Made by a program: the position numbers and the translations under genes. From Acidobacteriota bacterium (GTDB lineage: Bacteria; Acidobacteriota; Vicinamibacteria; Vicinamibacterales; SCN-69-37): a stretch of 64,000 bases of DNA. The stretch lies in NCBI GenBank assembly GCA_024653875.1, contig JANLHE010000192.1, forward strand, positions 1 to 64,000, written 5' to 3'. Position 1 is the first letter of the stretch. Every line of letters starts with the position of its first letter. Of this stretch, positions 40,846-48,875 are shown one piece after another. The notes below the pieces were generated by a model. It was not told the origin of the DNA. It saw only the letters and a list, made by a program, of their open reading frames with translations, and searched no databases.

Positions 40846-41399
40846 GAAAGCTGATCGCGGTATTCGCCTGTGTTGTCGTCACCCTCGCGTGCGATGTGCA
40901 GAACAAGACAGCCTTGCAGGAGCAGGCCGCCACGGAGGCGAACCAAGCGGGCCTTCTCGCCACGCAACCCCCGCCGTCGCTGTCCTGGTCGATGGAGCGC
41001 GACAACCTGATCAAGCGGTTCAAGCTGATGAACGACCGGGCGGTCGTGTTCTACATGTACGTGTTCATCGAGGGCGTCGCGGACCCGGTCGGCTACTACA
41101 TGGTGAACAAGGTGTCGTCGGTGGACTCGCAGCTGACCAATCCCATGCAGATCGTGCAGGCGTATTCCGGTGGGGAGCGGAACGTCCTGCCGTCGCCCGC
41201 GGAAGACGGCAGCTACGGCACGAACGGCACCGGCGTCTTCGGCTTTACGCCGGAGGACGCTTATGTCGAGCACAACCTGAAGTACATCACATCAACGATC
41301 CCGCTGACGTTCGCGAAGCCTGTGCAACGGCTGGCGATTGTGACGAGCGAAGAAGCGCAGGCGATGCTGAAGACGAGCAAGGCGGCAATGGCGAAGTGA
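40842..41399 (+). CDS. Lipoprotein paired with membrane protein
   Basis: A 185-residue protein with a lipoprotein signal (MRKLIAVFACVVVTLAC, lipobox Cys17). The mature part (SWSMERDNLIKRFKLMNDRA, VVFYMYVFIEGVADPVGYYM) is an alpha/beta domain with no known motif, and ends in a helical tail. It is translated with the preceding single-pass protein. In an early operon such envelope proteins may exclude other phages or alter the host wall; this is inference. Confidence 0.55.
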   Translation: MRKLIAVFACVVVTLACDVQNKTALQEQAATEANQAGLLATQPPPSLSWSMERDNLIKRFKLMNDRAVVFYMYVFIEGVADPVGYYMVNKVSSVDSQLTNPMQIVQAYSGGERNVLPSPAEDGSYGTNGTGVFGFTPEDAYVEHNLKYITSTIPLTFAKPVQRLAIVTSEEAQAMLKTSKAAMAK

Positions 41400-41435
41400 T
41401 GCACCTGGCGAAGGCGGGGCTGCAACTAAAAGTTC

Positions 41436-41458
41436 GGCCCCTGCTGTGAACAGGGGCC
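41436..41458. terminator. Stable hairpin, attenuator-like
   Basis: GGCCCCTG at 41436-41443 pairs perfectly with CAGGGGCC at 41451-41458 across seven bases. There is no T tract, and a gene starts 18 bases later, so an attenuator or processing site is more likely than a full terminator. Confidence 0.4.
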
Positions 41459-41475
41459 AGTGAGGGGAGAACCGA

Positions 41476-41673
41476 ATGATGAGTGAACAGACACAGGATA
41501 GCACAAAGCCGAAGCGCCTCAAGGCGATTCCGACACGCGAGGTGCTTGGAATTATTACGGCCACCTGGAAAGAAATGGTTGGATATCGCGGCGACTACGA
41601 ACGCGGATGGCGGGATGCGCTCCGGCTCGTTCGTGAAGAAGTCGAGAAGTCGGCCGATGGCGGTGTCAAATGA
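41476..41673 (+). CDS. Small protein of unknown function
   Basis: A 65-residue helical protein with a GGGGAGAA ribosome site. The sequence (IPTREVLGIITATWKEMVGY, RGWRDALRLVREEVEKSA) has no recognised motif. It is the first gene after the hairpin and overlaps the next start as ATGA. Confidence 0.5.
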   Translation: MMSEQTQDSTKPKRLKAIPTREVLGIITATWKEMVGYRGDYERGWRDALRLVREEVEKSADGGVK

Positions 41674-42239
41674 GCGCTATTCACGACCACGAAGCCGACG
41701 CCCTGCCGCAAGCGCGCCAGAACAGACAAAGTGTGCTGGCGCTGATTCGCAAGTCCGGCCCGGCCTTCGAGCCTTCCGCAGGGATGTCCATTCAAGAGCG
41801 GGACCTGACGATCGCCCTGCTGGTGGATCGGTTGGTGCCCCTCCTGTACTACGCGATGCAGGCCCACGCCCTGGGCGCCATCGACAACGTGCACCTGGAC
41901 GAACTCCCGGAGGCGACGATCACCACCTTGCGCCGGAGCGCCCGGCAGGCCCTGAACGGCCAGTCCAGCCTGCACCGGGACGAAGCCCGGCGGGTGGCAC
42001 GGTTGGCACTGGCGAAGGAAGTGAAAGACGCCGCGCTGCACTTCCCTTACCTGAACCCGTGCGCGGATGACGCGGAACAGCGCCGGCGCCAGTCGGCCAT
42101 GAACATCGTCATGCGCCACCTGGAACTGATGAAGGTGGACGAGCGGACTGTGGAGGCCTTCGAGGAGGCGCTGGCGACGCCGATCACGGGCACGGCGGGA
42201 TCGCAGGTGGCACGGATGGCGATCGGAGGGTGGCGATGA
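41670..42239 (+). CDS. Helical protein of unknown function before recombination module
   Basis: A 189-residue protein in an ATGA overlap. It is mostly helical (DLTIALLVDRLVPLLYYAMQ, LDELPEATITTLRRSARQAL, MNIVMRHLELMKVDERTVEA) with no known motif. Position directly before the possible ssDNA-binding gene suggests membership of the recombination/replication set. Confidence 0.5.
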   Translation: MSAIHDHEADALPQARQNRQSVLALIRKSGPAFEPSAGMSIQERDLTIALLVDRLVPLLYYAMQAHALGAIDNVHLDELPEATITTLRRSARQALNGQSSLHRDEARRVARLALAKEVKDAALHFPYLNPCADDAEQRRRQSAMNIVMRHLELMKVDERTVEAFEEALATPITGTAGSQVARMAIGGWR

Positions 42240-43183
42240 CCACGACCGCACTCGCACCCGTCGAACGGCACGAACTGGCGTTGGACCGGCCGGCCACCGC
42301 TGTTGAAATCCGCGCCCAGGTGAACCTGATTCAGGAAGTGATGAAGGCCGTCATGATGGACGGCGTCCATTTCGGCACGATTCCTGGCACACCTAAGCCC
42401 ACCCTCTACAAGCCGGGCTCCGAGAAGATCCTCAGCACGTTCCGGATCGCCATCGAGCCCATCGTCGCGGACCTGTCCACGCACGACGAAGCGCGGTATC
42501 GAGTGGAGACGCGTGCGACGTCACAAGCCACCGGCATGTATCTCGGGTCGGGCACAGGTGAAGCCTCCTCGAACGAAGAGAAGTACCGCTGGCGGAAGGC
42601 CGTGTGCCAGGAGGAGTTCGACGCCACGCCCGAGGATCGGCGCCGGAGCGTCTGGAAGAAAGGCCAGAACGGCGCCTATCAGATCCCGCAGGTCAGGACG
42701 AATCACGCGGATGTCGCCAACACCATCCTGAAAATGGCGAAGAAGCGGTCCCAGATCGACGTGACACTGACGGTCACCGCCGCCTCTGACGTGTTCGCGC
42801 AGGACATCGAGGACCTACCAGAGGGCGTGCGTGAGGCCGTGGCGTCCGAGGAAGGCGCCAGGCCCGCCGCGAAGCCGCCCGTCCAGGCCCCCCAACGCAA
42901 GTCGCAGAGCACGGCACCGGCTGGCAATCTCGCGTCGTGCAAGGTGAAGGTCAGCGGCCTGCAGTCCAAGGATGGCGAGAGCGAGAAAGGCCCGTGGCGC
43001 AAGTGGGCGTTCAAGGGGAGCGACGGCAAGTGGTACTCGACCTTTGACACCATCGTGTCCACCACGCTCCGAGAGGCCGAAGAGGGCGGGGACGTCGTGG
43101 AACTGACGTTCACCGAGGACAAGTACGGCCGGAACATCAAGACCATCGCCATCGTGAGCCGTGAACCTGGAGCGGAGGGATGA
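42236..43183 (+). CDS. Possible ssDNA-binding/annealing recombination protein
   Basis: A 315-residue protein starting at the ATG of an ATGA overlap. Two conserved-looking blocks are HFGTIPGTPKPTLYKPGSEK and NHADVANTILKMAKKRSQID, both recalling phage proteins next to RecB-like exonucleases. A Pro/Ala linker (about 205-235) leads to a C-terminal beta domain (ASCKVKVSGLQSKDGESE, WAFKGSDGKWYSTFDTIV, VVELTFTEDKYGRNIKTI), which has an OB-fold-like rhythm. With the neighbouring nuclease it would make a Red-like recombination pair; the role is inferred, as no RecT or Erf motif is certain. Confidence 0.5.
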   Translation: MTTTALAPVERHELALDRPATAVEIRAQVNLIQEVMKAVMMDGVHFGTIPGTPKPTLYKPGSEKILSTFRIAIEPIVADLSTHDEARYRVETRATSQATGMYLGSGTGEASSNEEKYRWRKAVCQEEFDATPEDRRRSVWKKGQNGAYQIPQVRTNHADVANTILKMAKKRSQIDVTLTVTAASDVFAQDIEDLPEGVREAVASEEGARPAAKPPVQAPQRKSQSTAPAGNLASCKVKVSGLQSKDGESEKGPWRKWAFKGSDGKWYSTFDTIVSTTLREAEEGGDVVELTFTEDKYGRNIKTIAIVSREPGAEG

Positions 43184-43836
43184 GCGTCCCTGGCACCCTC
43201 TGGGTGAAGAACGACGCGCGCATGACCTTCGACGAAGCGAGTCATGTTTACCGGCTCGGCGACATGGTGCTGACTTCCGTCACACAGATCCTCGCAGAGG
43301 CGGGGCTGGCCCAGTTCGACGGGCCATGGTTCTCGGATGCCGTGAAGGCCCGCGGGACCCATCTGCACACCGCGATCGCCCTGGACGTGGAAGGGGACCT
43401 GGACGAGGACACCCTGGACGAGCAGCTGCTGGGCGGCGTGACCGGCTGGCGCAAGTTCATGGCCGACACCGGCGCGCGGATCGAGTTCGCGGAGTTCCCC
43501 TTGTGCGACCCGGAGTCGCGCACGGCGGGCCGACTGGATTACATCGTTGTGATCCCTGATCAGAAACACCCCGGCCGGACACTCCGCACGGTGCTGGACG
43601 TGAAGCGCGCGCTGTATCCGTCGGCGGCAATTCAGTTAGCCGCTTACGCCGAGATGGCCCTCCCGCTCTACGCGCAGCACCCGTTGTTCTCCCGCGCAGC
43701 CTTGGTGCTGCCCGGGGACGGCTCGTACCGGCTCCACCGATTCACCGACCCGACTGATCGCGCCACCTGGCACGCCGCCGTGCGCGTCGTGAACTGGCGC
43801 AAAGAACACCTGAAGGAGTTGGCCCATGTCGCATGA
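43180..43836 (+). CDS. PD-(D/E)XK (RecB/YqaJ-like) exonuclease
   Basis: A 218-residue nuclease in an ATGA overlap. The core shows His63 (RGTHLHTAI), Glu105 (EFAEFPLCD), Asp120 (GRLDYIVVI), the Asp140-x-Lys142 pair (VLDVKRALYPS) and the Gln152/Tyr156 motif (IQLAAYAEM). This is the full PD-(D/E)XK signature of the RecB/YqaJ group, known to resect DNA ends. Length is normal for the single-domain form. It sits between the possible annealing protein and a coiled-coil gene of recombination clusters. Confidence 0.8.
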   Translation: MSVPGTLWVKNDARMTFDEASHVYRLGDMVLTSVTQILAEAGLAQFDGPWFSDAVKARGTHLHTAIALDVEGDLDEDTLDEQLLGGVTGWRKFMADTGARIEFAEFPLCDPESRTAGRLDYIVVIPDQKHPGRTLRTVLDVKRALYPSAAIQLAAYAEMALPLYAQHPLFSRAALVLPGDGSYRLHRFTDPTDRATWHAAVRVVNWRKEHLKELAHVA

Positions 43837-44548
43837 GACTGCCGTACTTGAGACCCCGGAAACCGCCGCGGTCATGGCCCAGGCTTTGACCTGGCCGGAG
43901 AAGGCGCGCGCGCTGACCGTCACCAGTGACGAGACGTATGCCGCCGCCGCGGACATCCTGAAAGGGATCAAGGCGCTGCGTGGGGAAGTGGACGCGGCGT
44001 TTGGCCCCATTGTCAGGGCCGCGTTCACGGCCCATCGAACGGCCGTCGAACAGAAGCGGAAGGCGGAAGCCCCGCTGACGGAGGCGGAAGCCATCATCAA
44101 GCGGTCACTGGGGGACTACAACACCGAACAGCAGCGCCTCCGTGACGCGCAGCGCCGGGAAGACGAGCGTCTTGCCCGTGAGGCCGAAGAGGCGCGGGTC
44201 CTGGCGGAAGCCGCGGCGATGGAATCTGAGGGCCATCAGTTCGGTGACGAGGCGATGGTGGCCGAAGCCCACGCCATGATCGAGCGGCCCATCGTGGCAG
44301 CGCCCATCGCGCCGGCGCCGCGGCCTGTGCCGGCCGTGGCCGGGGTCAGCCACCGCACGACCTACAGCGCCGAGGTGACCAACTTCGCGCAGTTCGTGGC
44401 GCACATCGCCGCCCATCCCAACCTCCTACCGTTGCTCCAGGTGAATCAGACGGCGTTGAACGGTCAGGCGCGCAGCCTCAAAGAGATGCTGTCGCTGCCA
44501 GGGGTGCGCGTCGTCAAGACCAACACGGTGGCCGCAGGGAACCGGTGA
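43826..44548 (+). CDS. Coiled-coil phage protein of recombination cluster
   Basis: A 240-residue protein overlapping the nuclease by 11 bases. It has a helical N-terminal half (YAAAADILKGIKALRGEVDA, FTAHRTAVEQKRKAEAPLTE), a charged coiled coil (RRLRDAQRREDERLAREAEE-like), a Pro-rich hinge and a C-terminal domain (YSAEVTNFAQFVAHIAAHPN, LPGVRVVKTNTVAAG). This arrangement is common in phages near recombination genes but has no assigned activity. Probably a DNA- or nuclease-associated protein. Confidence 0.55.
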   Translation: MSHETAVLETPETAAVMAQALTWPEKARALTVTSDETYAAAADILKGIKALRGEVDAAFGPIVRAAFTAHRTAVEQKRKAEAPLTEAEAIIKRSLGDYNTEQQRLRDAQRREDERLAREAEEARVLAEAAAMESEGHQFGDEAMVAEAHAMIERPIVAAPIAPAPRPVPAVAGVSHRTTYSAEVTNFAQFVAHIAAHPNLLPLLQVNQTALNGQARSLKEMLSLPGVRVVKTNTVAAGNR

Positions 44549-45147
44549 TGGCCTTCGGGATGCTCACCAAGCCCGTGCCGCTGACGCGGGAACAGCGCCA
44601 AGCCAAGCGGGCGGCGCGGAAGAACGCACGGGTCGACGCCAAGTTCGGCCGGGTGAAGGTGCGTGATAACGCGAGCAACTGCGCGGAGCTGGCCCTGTCG
44701 AAGGGCGTGACCAGCGACGAACAGATCGCTGCTGAGCACACAGCCGAAGTGAAACAGATCCGGCTGACGCGTGCGAAGGTGTTTCGCCGCTCCCAGTTCT
44801 GCGAGTGCTGTGGCGACTCCGAACAGGAGACCTCTCAGAAGTCCCCGAAGGCTGCACACGAGATGCACGAGACGACGCCGCGGTCATTGACGCGCGGGTT
44901 GCCGCCGGCTGAGCGATTCAACGTCCGTATCTGCATGAGGGCCTGCGCGATTTGTCATCCGCTCCTGCAGCGCCGTGTGCTTCGCATCGACTTCCACAAC
45001 GACGAACGCCGGATGACAGGCGATTACGACGTGATTGATGGGGCCACGGGGCACATCATCCGCCACATGCGGCGCGGTGTAGATCGTCGCATCGCCCTAC
45101 TTTCCACTGAGAAGTATCGCTACATCAGCGAACAGAGGGGAGCGTAG
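44548..45147 (+). CDS. HNH-like zinc nuclease, NinG-type position
   Basis: A 199-residue protein starting at TGATG. The basic N terminus (EQRQAKRAARKNARV) is followed by CECCG (about residue 90), HEMHE, and CAICH with a final basic domain. The CxxC...H..HE...C..CH pattern is that of HNH nucleases with a zinc knuckle, as in phage NinG/Rap-type recombination endonucleases. Placement in the recombination module supports a junction or nicking nuclease. Confidence 0.55.
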   Translation: MAFGMLTKPVPLTREQRQAKRAARKNARVDAKFGRVKVRDNASNCAELALSKGVTSDEQIAAEHTAEVKQIRLTRAKVFRRSQFCECCGDSEQETSQKSPKAAHEMHETTPRSLTRGLPPAERFNVRICMRACAICHPLLQRRVLRIDFHNDERRMTGDYDVIDGATGHIIRHMRRGVDRRIALLSTEKYRYISEQRGA

Positions 45148-45150
45148 CCC

Positions 45151-45321
45151 ATGAGCGAATCACGCAAGGTGTTTGACATCGAGCGGCAGCTTGCCCGCCG
45201 GCATCGTCGCCAGCACTGGCTGAAGGTGCTGAACGTGGCTGGGCTGCTGGCGTTTGGGGCTGTCGCGTTGTGGGCCGTGTGGTCCTTGCTGGGCTACCTG
45301 GCCGGGGCGGTGGTCCTGTGA
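45151..45321 (+). CDS. 56-residue small membrane protein
   Basis: A short gene with GAGGGGAG upstream. A basic N terminus (FDIERQLARRHRRQHWLK) is followed by one or two membrane helices (NVAGLLAFGAVALWAVWSLL then GYLAGAVVL). Its stop overlaps a GTG start (GTGA). Function unknown. Confidence 0.5.
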   Translation: MSESRKVFDIERQLARRHRRQHWLKVLNVAGLLAFGAVALWAVWSLLGYLAGAVVL

Positions 45322-45545
45322 GGCCATTGGAGTCCGCCGAACACTTAGAAGGAGAGCGCCTATTGTGGCGTGATCATGCCCTTATGTTCGAGCGCCTGAT
45401 TGTGCGTCTCGCTGAGGCGCGCCGAGCGATCAGAAACGCGCAAAGCAAACCCGCCTACCTCTCAGCCGCCACCGACGAATGGGACGCGTTGCGTGAGATT
45501 GATGGGTTCGTGAGCCATGTTCAAGGAAGCAAGGTGACGCGATGA
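45318..45545 (+). CDS. Small helical protein of unknown function
   Basis: A 75-residue product from GTG 45318 in a GTGA overlap. It is charged and helical (LEGERLLWRDHALMFERLIV, EWDALREIDGFVSHV). No motif is recognised. Confidence 0.45.
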   Translation: MRPLESAEHLEGERLLWRDHALMFERLIVRLAEARRAIRNAQSKPAYLSAATDEWDALREIDGFVSHVQGSKVTR

Positions 45546-45748
45546 GGTTGTCCTGGCTGCGCTCGCTGTTCATTAGCCCCGGCGCCCCGCTGACTGACGA
45601 GTGGCGCAAGTCCCACGCGGCGGAATCGCTGAAGGCGGGATGGGATGGCCCCCGCTGGCGGACCCCCAAGGAACGCGCGGACATGATGCGGCAGGAGCGC
45701 CGGGCCGCGATGCGCGTGGTGCCGGACTTGAAAGCGAGGGCGAAGTGA
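45542..45748 (+). CDS. Small basic protein of unknown function
   Basis: A 68-residue product in an ATGA overlap. It is Arg/Trp-rich (WRKSHAAESLKAGWDGPRWR) with a helical end (ERADMMRQERRAAMRV). No motif is recognised. Confidence 0.45.
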   Translation: MRLSWLRSLFISPGAPLTDEWRKSHAAESLKAGWDGPRWRTPKERADMMRQERRAAMRVVPDLKARAK

Positions 45749-46473
45749 TGGCGGATCGACTGACGGAGGCAGAGGTGACGGAGGCGCGGGCGCTCTGTGA
45801 AGGCCTGTCAGCGCGTCTGGCAGATGGCCGCGTCGAGGAGGGCTGGCGCGACGTGATGGCGCTGGTGTCACGGCTGCGGGAGGCGCATGAGGCGCTTCAG
45901 CTGGAGTTTGATGCGCTTCAGGAGGATCACGATGCCGTGCGCTACCGCGAGGGCGCGACGTTCGATGAACTCAAGTTGCGGCGGCAGGAACTGTTTGCCG
46001 TGGGTGCCGACCGTGACCGGCTGGCCGGGGAAGTGGAGCGGCTGACACTGGCGCTGACTAACCACTTGTGCCAACACGACATGGCGGACTGGATGGCTTG
46101 TGCTGGCGGCCATGACACTGAGTGTGTTGTGTGCCAGCACGACAAGGGCACTGAACACACATGGCTGGCCCGCGCCGAAAAGGCCGAAGCCGAAGTCGCC
46201 CGCCTGACCGCCCTCGTCCCCACGCCCCTGGACGCCGAACTCGACGTGGTAGTCCGTGACCATGTGTGGGAGCTGCAGCAGGAGGTGATCCGCCTGAACG
46301 ACGAGAACAATGCCCGCCGTGAACAGTGGGAGGCGCTCAAGGTCGCTATCCAATCCCTGCGGATGCCTGGACAGATGGTAAGCGGTGGAAGCCAATGGAC
46401 AGCCGCGTGTGCTCGGGATCAGATTGCCCGAAACCTACAGGCGAACATGACCGACCTGGAGGCCCAGCAATGA
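45748..46473 (+). CDS. Coiled-coil protein with Cys/His insertion
   Basis: A 241-residue protein from the ATG of a TGATG overlap. Long coiled coils (SRLREAHEALQLEFDALQED, LAGEVERLTLALTN, EKAEAEVARLTALV) surround a Cys/His segment (LCQHDMADWMACAGGHDTEC then VVCQH) that could bind zinc. Function unknown. Confidence 0.5.
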   Translation: MADRLTEAEVTEARALCEGLSARLADGRVEEGWRDVMALVSRLREAHEALQLEFDALQEDHDAVRYREGATFDELKLRRQELFAVGADRDRLAGEVERLTLALTNHLCQHDMADWMACAGGHDTECVVCQHDKGTEHTWLARAEKAEAEVARLTALVPTPLDAELDVVVRDHVWELQQEVIRLNDENNARREQWEALKVAIQSLRMPGQMVSGGSQWTAACARDQIARNLQANMTDLEAQQ

Positions 46474-46724
46474 CACGTGACGAGATGGCGACGGCGTGTG
46501 AGGACGTGGCCGTTGGCGCCGTCGTGGAAGACGTGAACGTGCATCTATTCGCGGCGGCTGACGAACTCCGCAAGACGTGCGCATGGGCGGTTGATGACGA
46601 CGGCATCTATCACACCGGGTGCGGTCATGCGTGGTTCTTCGATACCGGAACGCCGGCTGAGAACCAGCAGCAATTCTGCGGCTACTGCGGCGGCGCGTTG
46701 GAAACGAAGCAGGAGGGGCAGTAG
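46470..46724 (+). CDS. Small protein with possible zinc site
   Basis: An 84-residue product in an ATGA overlap. A helical start (ATACEDVAVGAVVEDVNVHL) is followed by Cys/His words (IYHTGCGHAWFF and FCGYCGG). The pattern resembles a zinc ribbon. No family is assigned. Confidence 0.45.
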   Translation: MTRDEMATACEDVAVGAVVEDVNVHLFAAADELRKTCAWAVDDDGIYHTGCGHAWFFDTGTPAENQQQFCGYCGGALETKQEGQ

Positions 46725-46889
46725 ATGGCGACGTTGATACTGCAAATCGTGGCGACGGCAGCGGCAGTATTTGCCTGCGGGTGTCTCCACAAGGACGCCA
46801 TAAGCAACGATGTTGATTCCTTTTTAGCTCGCGGGTTGGAGTTGGTATTTCTCACCATGCTCCTGCTGGCGATCTGGAGGGTTTGGTGA
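46725..46889 (+). CDS. 54-residue small membrane protein
   Basis: Begins next to the preceding stop with AGGAGGGG upstream. Two hydrophobic segments (LILQIVATAAAVFACGC and LELVFLTMLLLAIW) flank a polar loop. Its stop overlaps the next ATG (TGATG). Function unknown. Confidence 0.45.
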   Translation: MATLILQIVATAAAVFACGCLHKDAISNDVDSFLARGLELVFLTMLLLAIWRVW

Positions 46890-47137
46890 TGGCGATGCAA
46901 GTGACATCAGTTCTGGTGATTCCAACAAACGACACGTTTTCCCTTGGGTGCGCGACCTTTGGAGCCTCGCGGCGGGCGGATGGTCAGTTTCGCACACTCG
47001 TGAATCGTATCGAGCGCGTCTCGAAGAACGGTGAGATGGCTCCGATCCCGTGGCTGACTATCCATATCAGCGAAGGCCTCACGGTTGAAGCCAGGGAAGC
47101 TGATTGCATCATTGTCACAGAGGCGGTGCGCCTATGA
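46889..47137 (+). CDS. Small beta-rich protein of unknown function
   Basis: An 82-residue product starting in a TGATG overlap. Alternating beta words (QVTSVLVIPTNDTFSLGCAT, PWLTIHISEGLTVEA) suggest a small beta fold. No motif is recognised. Confidence 0.45.
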   Translation: MAMQVTSVLVIPTNDTFSLGCATFGASRRADGQFRTLVNRIERVSKNGEMAPIPWLTIHISEGLTVEAREADCIIVTEAVRL

Positions 47138-47532
47138 CCCCCGACCGCACGGCGTGCCTCGCGTGGGTGCAGGACAGGGCTGACAAGGCATACAAGGGTG
47201 CGCTGTTCGCGTCGGAAGCTGAGCTTCGCAGCACGTCTACGCAAGAGGCGCTGTCTTGGCATCAACGCGGTATGGACGATGCTGACGATGCCAATCACTT
47301 CGACGCCCTCGCCGCGCTGCTGGAGGCGCAGCAGTGGCAGCCAATTACGACGGCCCCGAAGGATGGGACGCCCGTGGTGCTGTATATGGGCGACTGGCTT
47401 GAGCCGTGTTTCTTGGCGGCGCATTACGCTGGGGCGTCTTGGCTGGTAGGCCAGCACGCGACCGTGGACGGGCCGACTCACTGGTTTCCGCTCCCCCTTC
47501 CTGTACCGCCCCCAGAGGAGCCGAGCCGATGA
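47134..47532 (+). CDS. DUF551-like protein
   Basis: A 132-residue protein in an ATGA overlap. Residues about 67-120 match the DUF551 pattern: QWQPITTAPKDGTPVVLYMG, then GPTHWFPLPLP. This domain is common in phage early genes and its function is not known. The N terminus is helical with acidic patches (MDDADDANHFDALAALLEA). Confidence 0.65.
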   Translation: MTPDRTACLAWVQDRADKAYKGALFASEAELRSTSTQEALSWHQRGMDDADDANHFDALAALLEAQQWQPITTAPKDGTPVVLYMGDWLEPCFLAAHYAGASWLVGQHATVDGPTHWFPLPLPVPPPEEPSR

Positions 47533-48875
47533 GTGACCAGACGTTTACGGCAGAGCAGTATGAGGACGCGGCACAAGCCTCGTTCCTATCCTCGTCCCGG
47601 ACAGACGCAAGCAAGTTACGGGACATGATCCGCTACGCGGCAGGGCTGGCGAAGGAGAACCAGGGGTTGACAGCGGAAAGTGCAGGTCGCCTGAAAACGC
47701 TGTTGCGCACGGACGAAGAACGCCGCGATGAGTGGACCCGCGCCGAGAACGCCCTTGCGGACTTTGACGCCCTCCGCGCCGTGATTCAGCAGGAGGTGTT
47801 TAACGACGATTCAGCCTCGAACTCCTTTGTTCGCATTGTTGGAGCGGCGGGCCTCTGGCCCAAGGGGGAGCAGGTGCCTGTCAGTTTGCCGCCACAGGCC
47901 GACGCGCTCCCACCGCAGACGCGCACCATGTTCACCGGGGATGAAGTGTCTACCCTACTGGAATACCTGACGCCCAAGGGGGAGCAAGCGCCGACGCAGC
48001 CTGTGGACATTACGACCGCCACCATGCAGGCCCATGCCCGACTCGCCAAAGCGCACTTCGTCAAGCGCGAACACGACCACGATGACGAGGGGGAGCAAGC
48101 GCCCGAGCCACGTCCACCTGTTTTTCACCCCACGATGCCCTCCACGTCCGGCGTGTGCAGTCACGTTCACCCGCAAACGACCTGTCCGAAGTGTCACCCG
48201 GTGCGTGTCGCGGCGGCGTGTCAGCCATTCGATGATGGCCGCGATGTCCGGTGTCAGTGCGAGGTGTATCAGACGTGCCAGTGGTGCAGGCCCAAGGGGG
48301 AGCAAGCGCCACAGGAATCGCCCGCGCCGACACAACCCCAGTGGCGCTGCACCCTCTGCGGCTGCCTTTGGCGGCGCGAGTGGCCGGATTCGTGGTCCCT
48401 GTGGGACACCAATCAACGCTCCTGCGAAGTGTGCGACAACTCGACGGAGTTCGGGCGCGTGATTACGCGTGTCGTTCCCTCACCTGCGGAGCGTGCCGAG
48501 CAATGGCTCCGGCTGCACGCGAACGATTACAACTCGCCCGCCTCGGTCAAGTGCGCGGTGCGGGACTTTGTGACCCACAACGCGGCCACGTGTGCGTACT
48601 GCAACCCCGCGCCAGAACCGAAGGGGGAGGCACATCTGCCAGCGCCAGGGCACACCTGCACCTACGCGATACCGTTCACGCCAGACGACAAACTCCACGC
48701 CGCCGCTGACTTGGAACGGGCGATGGCCGACGTGCCGGACATGCTGCGCGCGGAACACGCCACGGTCACGAAGGTGATCGCGATGGTGGAGGCACGGCGT
48801 TGGGAGACCCGGTGGGAGCGCAGCGAATCAGAGTGGCTCGGCGACGTGCTGGCCGCGCTGCGGGAGGGCCGCTGA
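47529..48875 (+). CDS. Modular Cys-rich protein with PKGEQ linkers
   Basis: A 448-residue protein in an ATGA overlap. Short modules are separated by the linker PKGEQ(A/V)P: near residues 110, 148 and 254, and in a degenerate form near 186 and 364. The DNA word AAGGGGGAGCAAGCGCC repeats almost exactly at these linkers (about 47859, 47973, 48087, 48291, 48620). The modules include Cys/His clusters (CSHVHPQTTCPKCH, CQCEVYQTCQWC, CTLCGC, CAYCN) that look like zinc sites, and a helical C terminus. It is probably assembled from repeated cassettes; the function is unknown. Confidence 0.5.
   Translation: MSDQTFTAEQYEDAAQASFLSSSRTDASKLRDMIRYAAGLAKENQGLTAESAGRLKTLLRTDEERRDEWTRAENALADFDALRAVIQQEVFNDDSASNSFVRIVGAAGLWPKGEQVPVSLPPQADALPPQTRTMFTGDEVSTLLEYLTPKGEQAPTQPVDITTATMQAHARLAKAHFVKREHDHDDEGEQAPEPRPPVFHPTMPSTSGVCSHVHPQTTCPKCHPVRVAAACQPFDDGRDVRCQCEVYQTCQWCRPKGEQAPQESPAPTQPQWRCTLCGCLWRREWPDSWSLWDTNQRSCEVCDNSTEFGRVITRVVPSPAERAEQWLRLHANDYNSPASVKCAVRDFVTHNAATCAYCNPAPEPKGEAHLPAPGHTCTYAIPFTPDDKLHAAADLERAMADVPDMLRAEHATVTKVIAMVEARRWETRWERSESEWLGDVLAALREGR
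47859..48636 (+). repeat. Interspersed DNA repeat encoding PKGEQ linkers
   Basis: Copies of CCCAAGGGGGAGCAAGCGCC (in full or shortened) start at 47859, 47973, near 48087, at 48291 and near 48620. Two of the gaps are 114 bases (38 codons). The copies lie in one frame and mark the module boundaries in the gene above. Confidence 0.6.
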
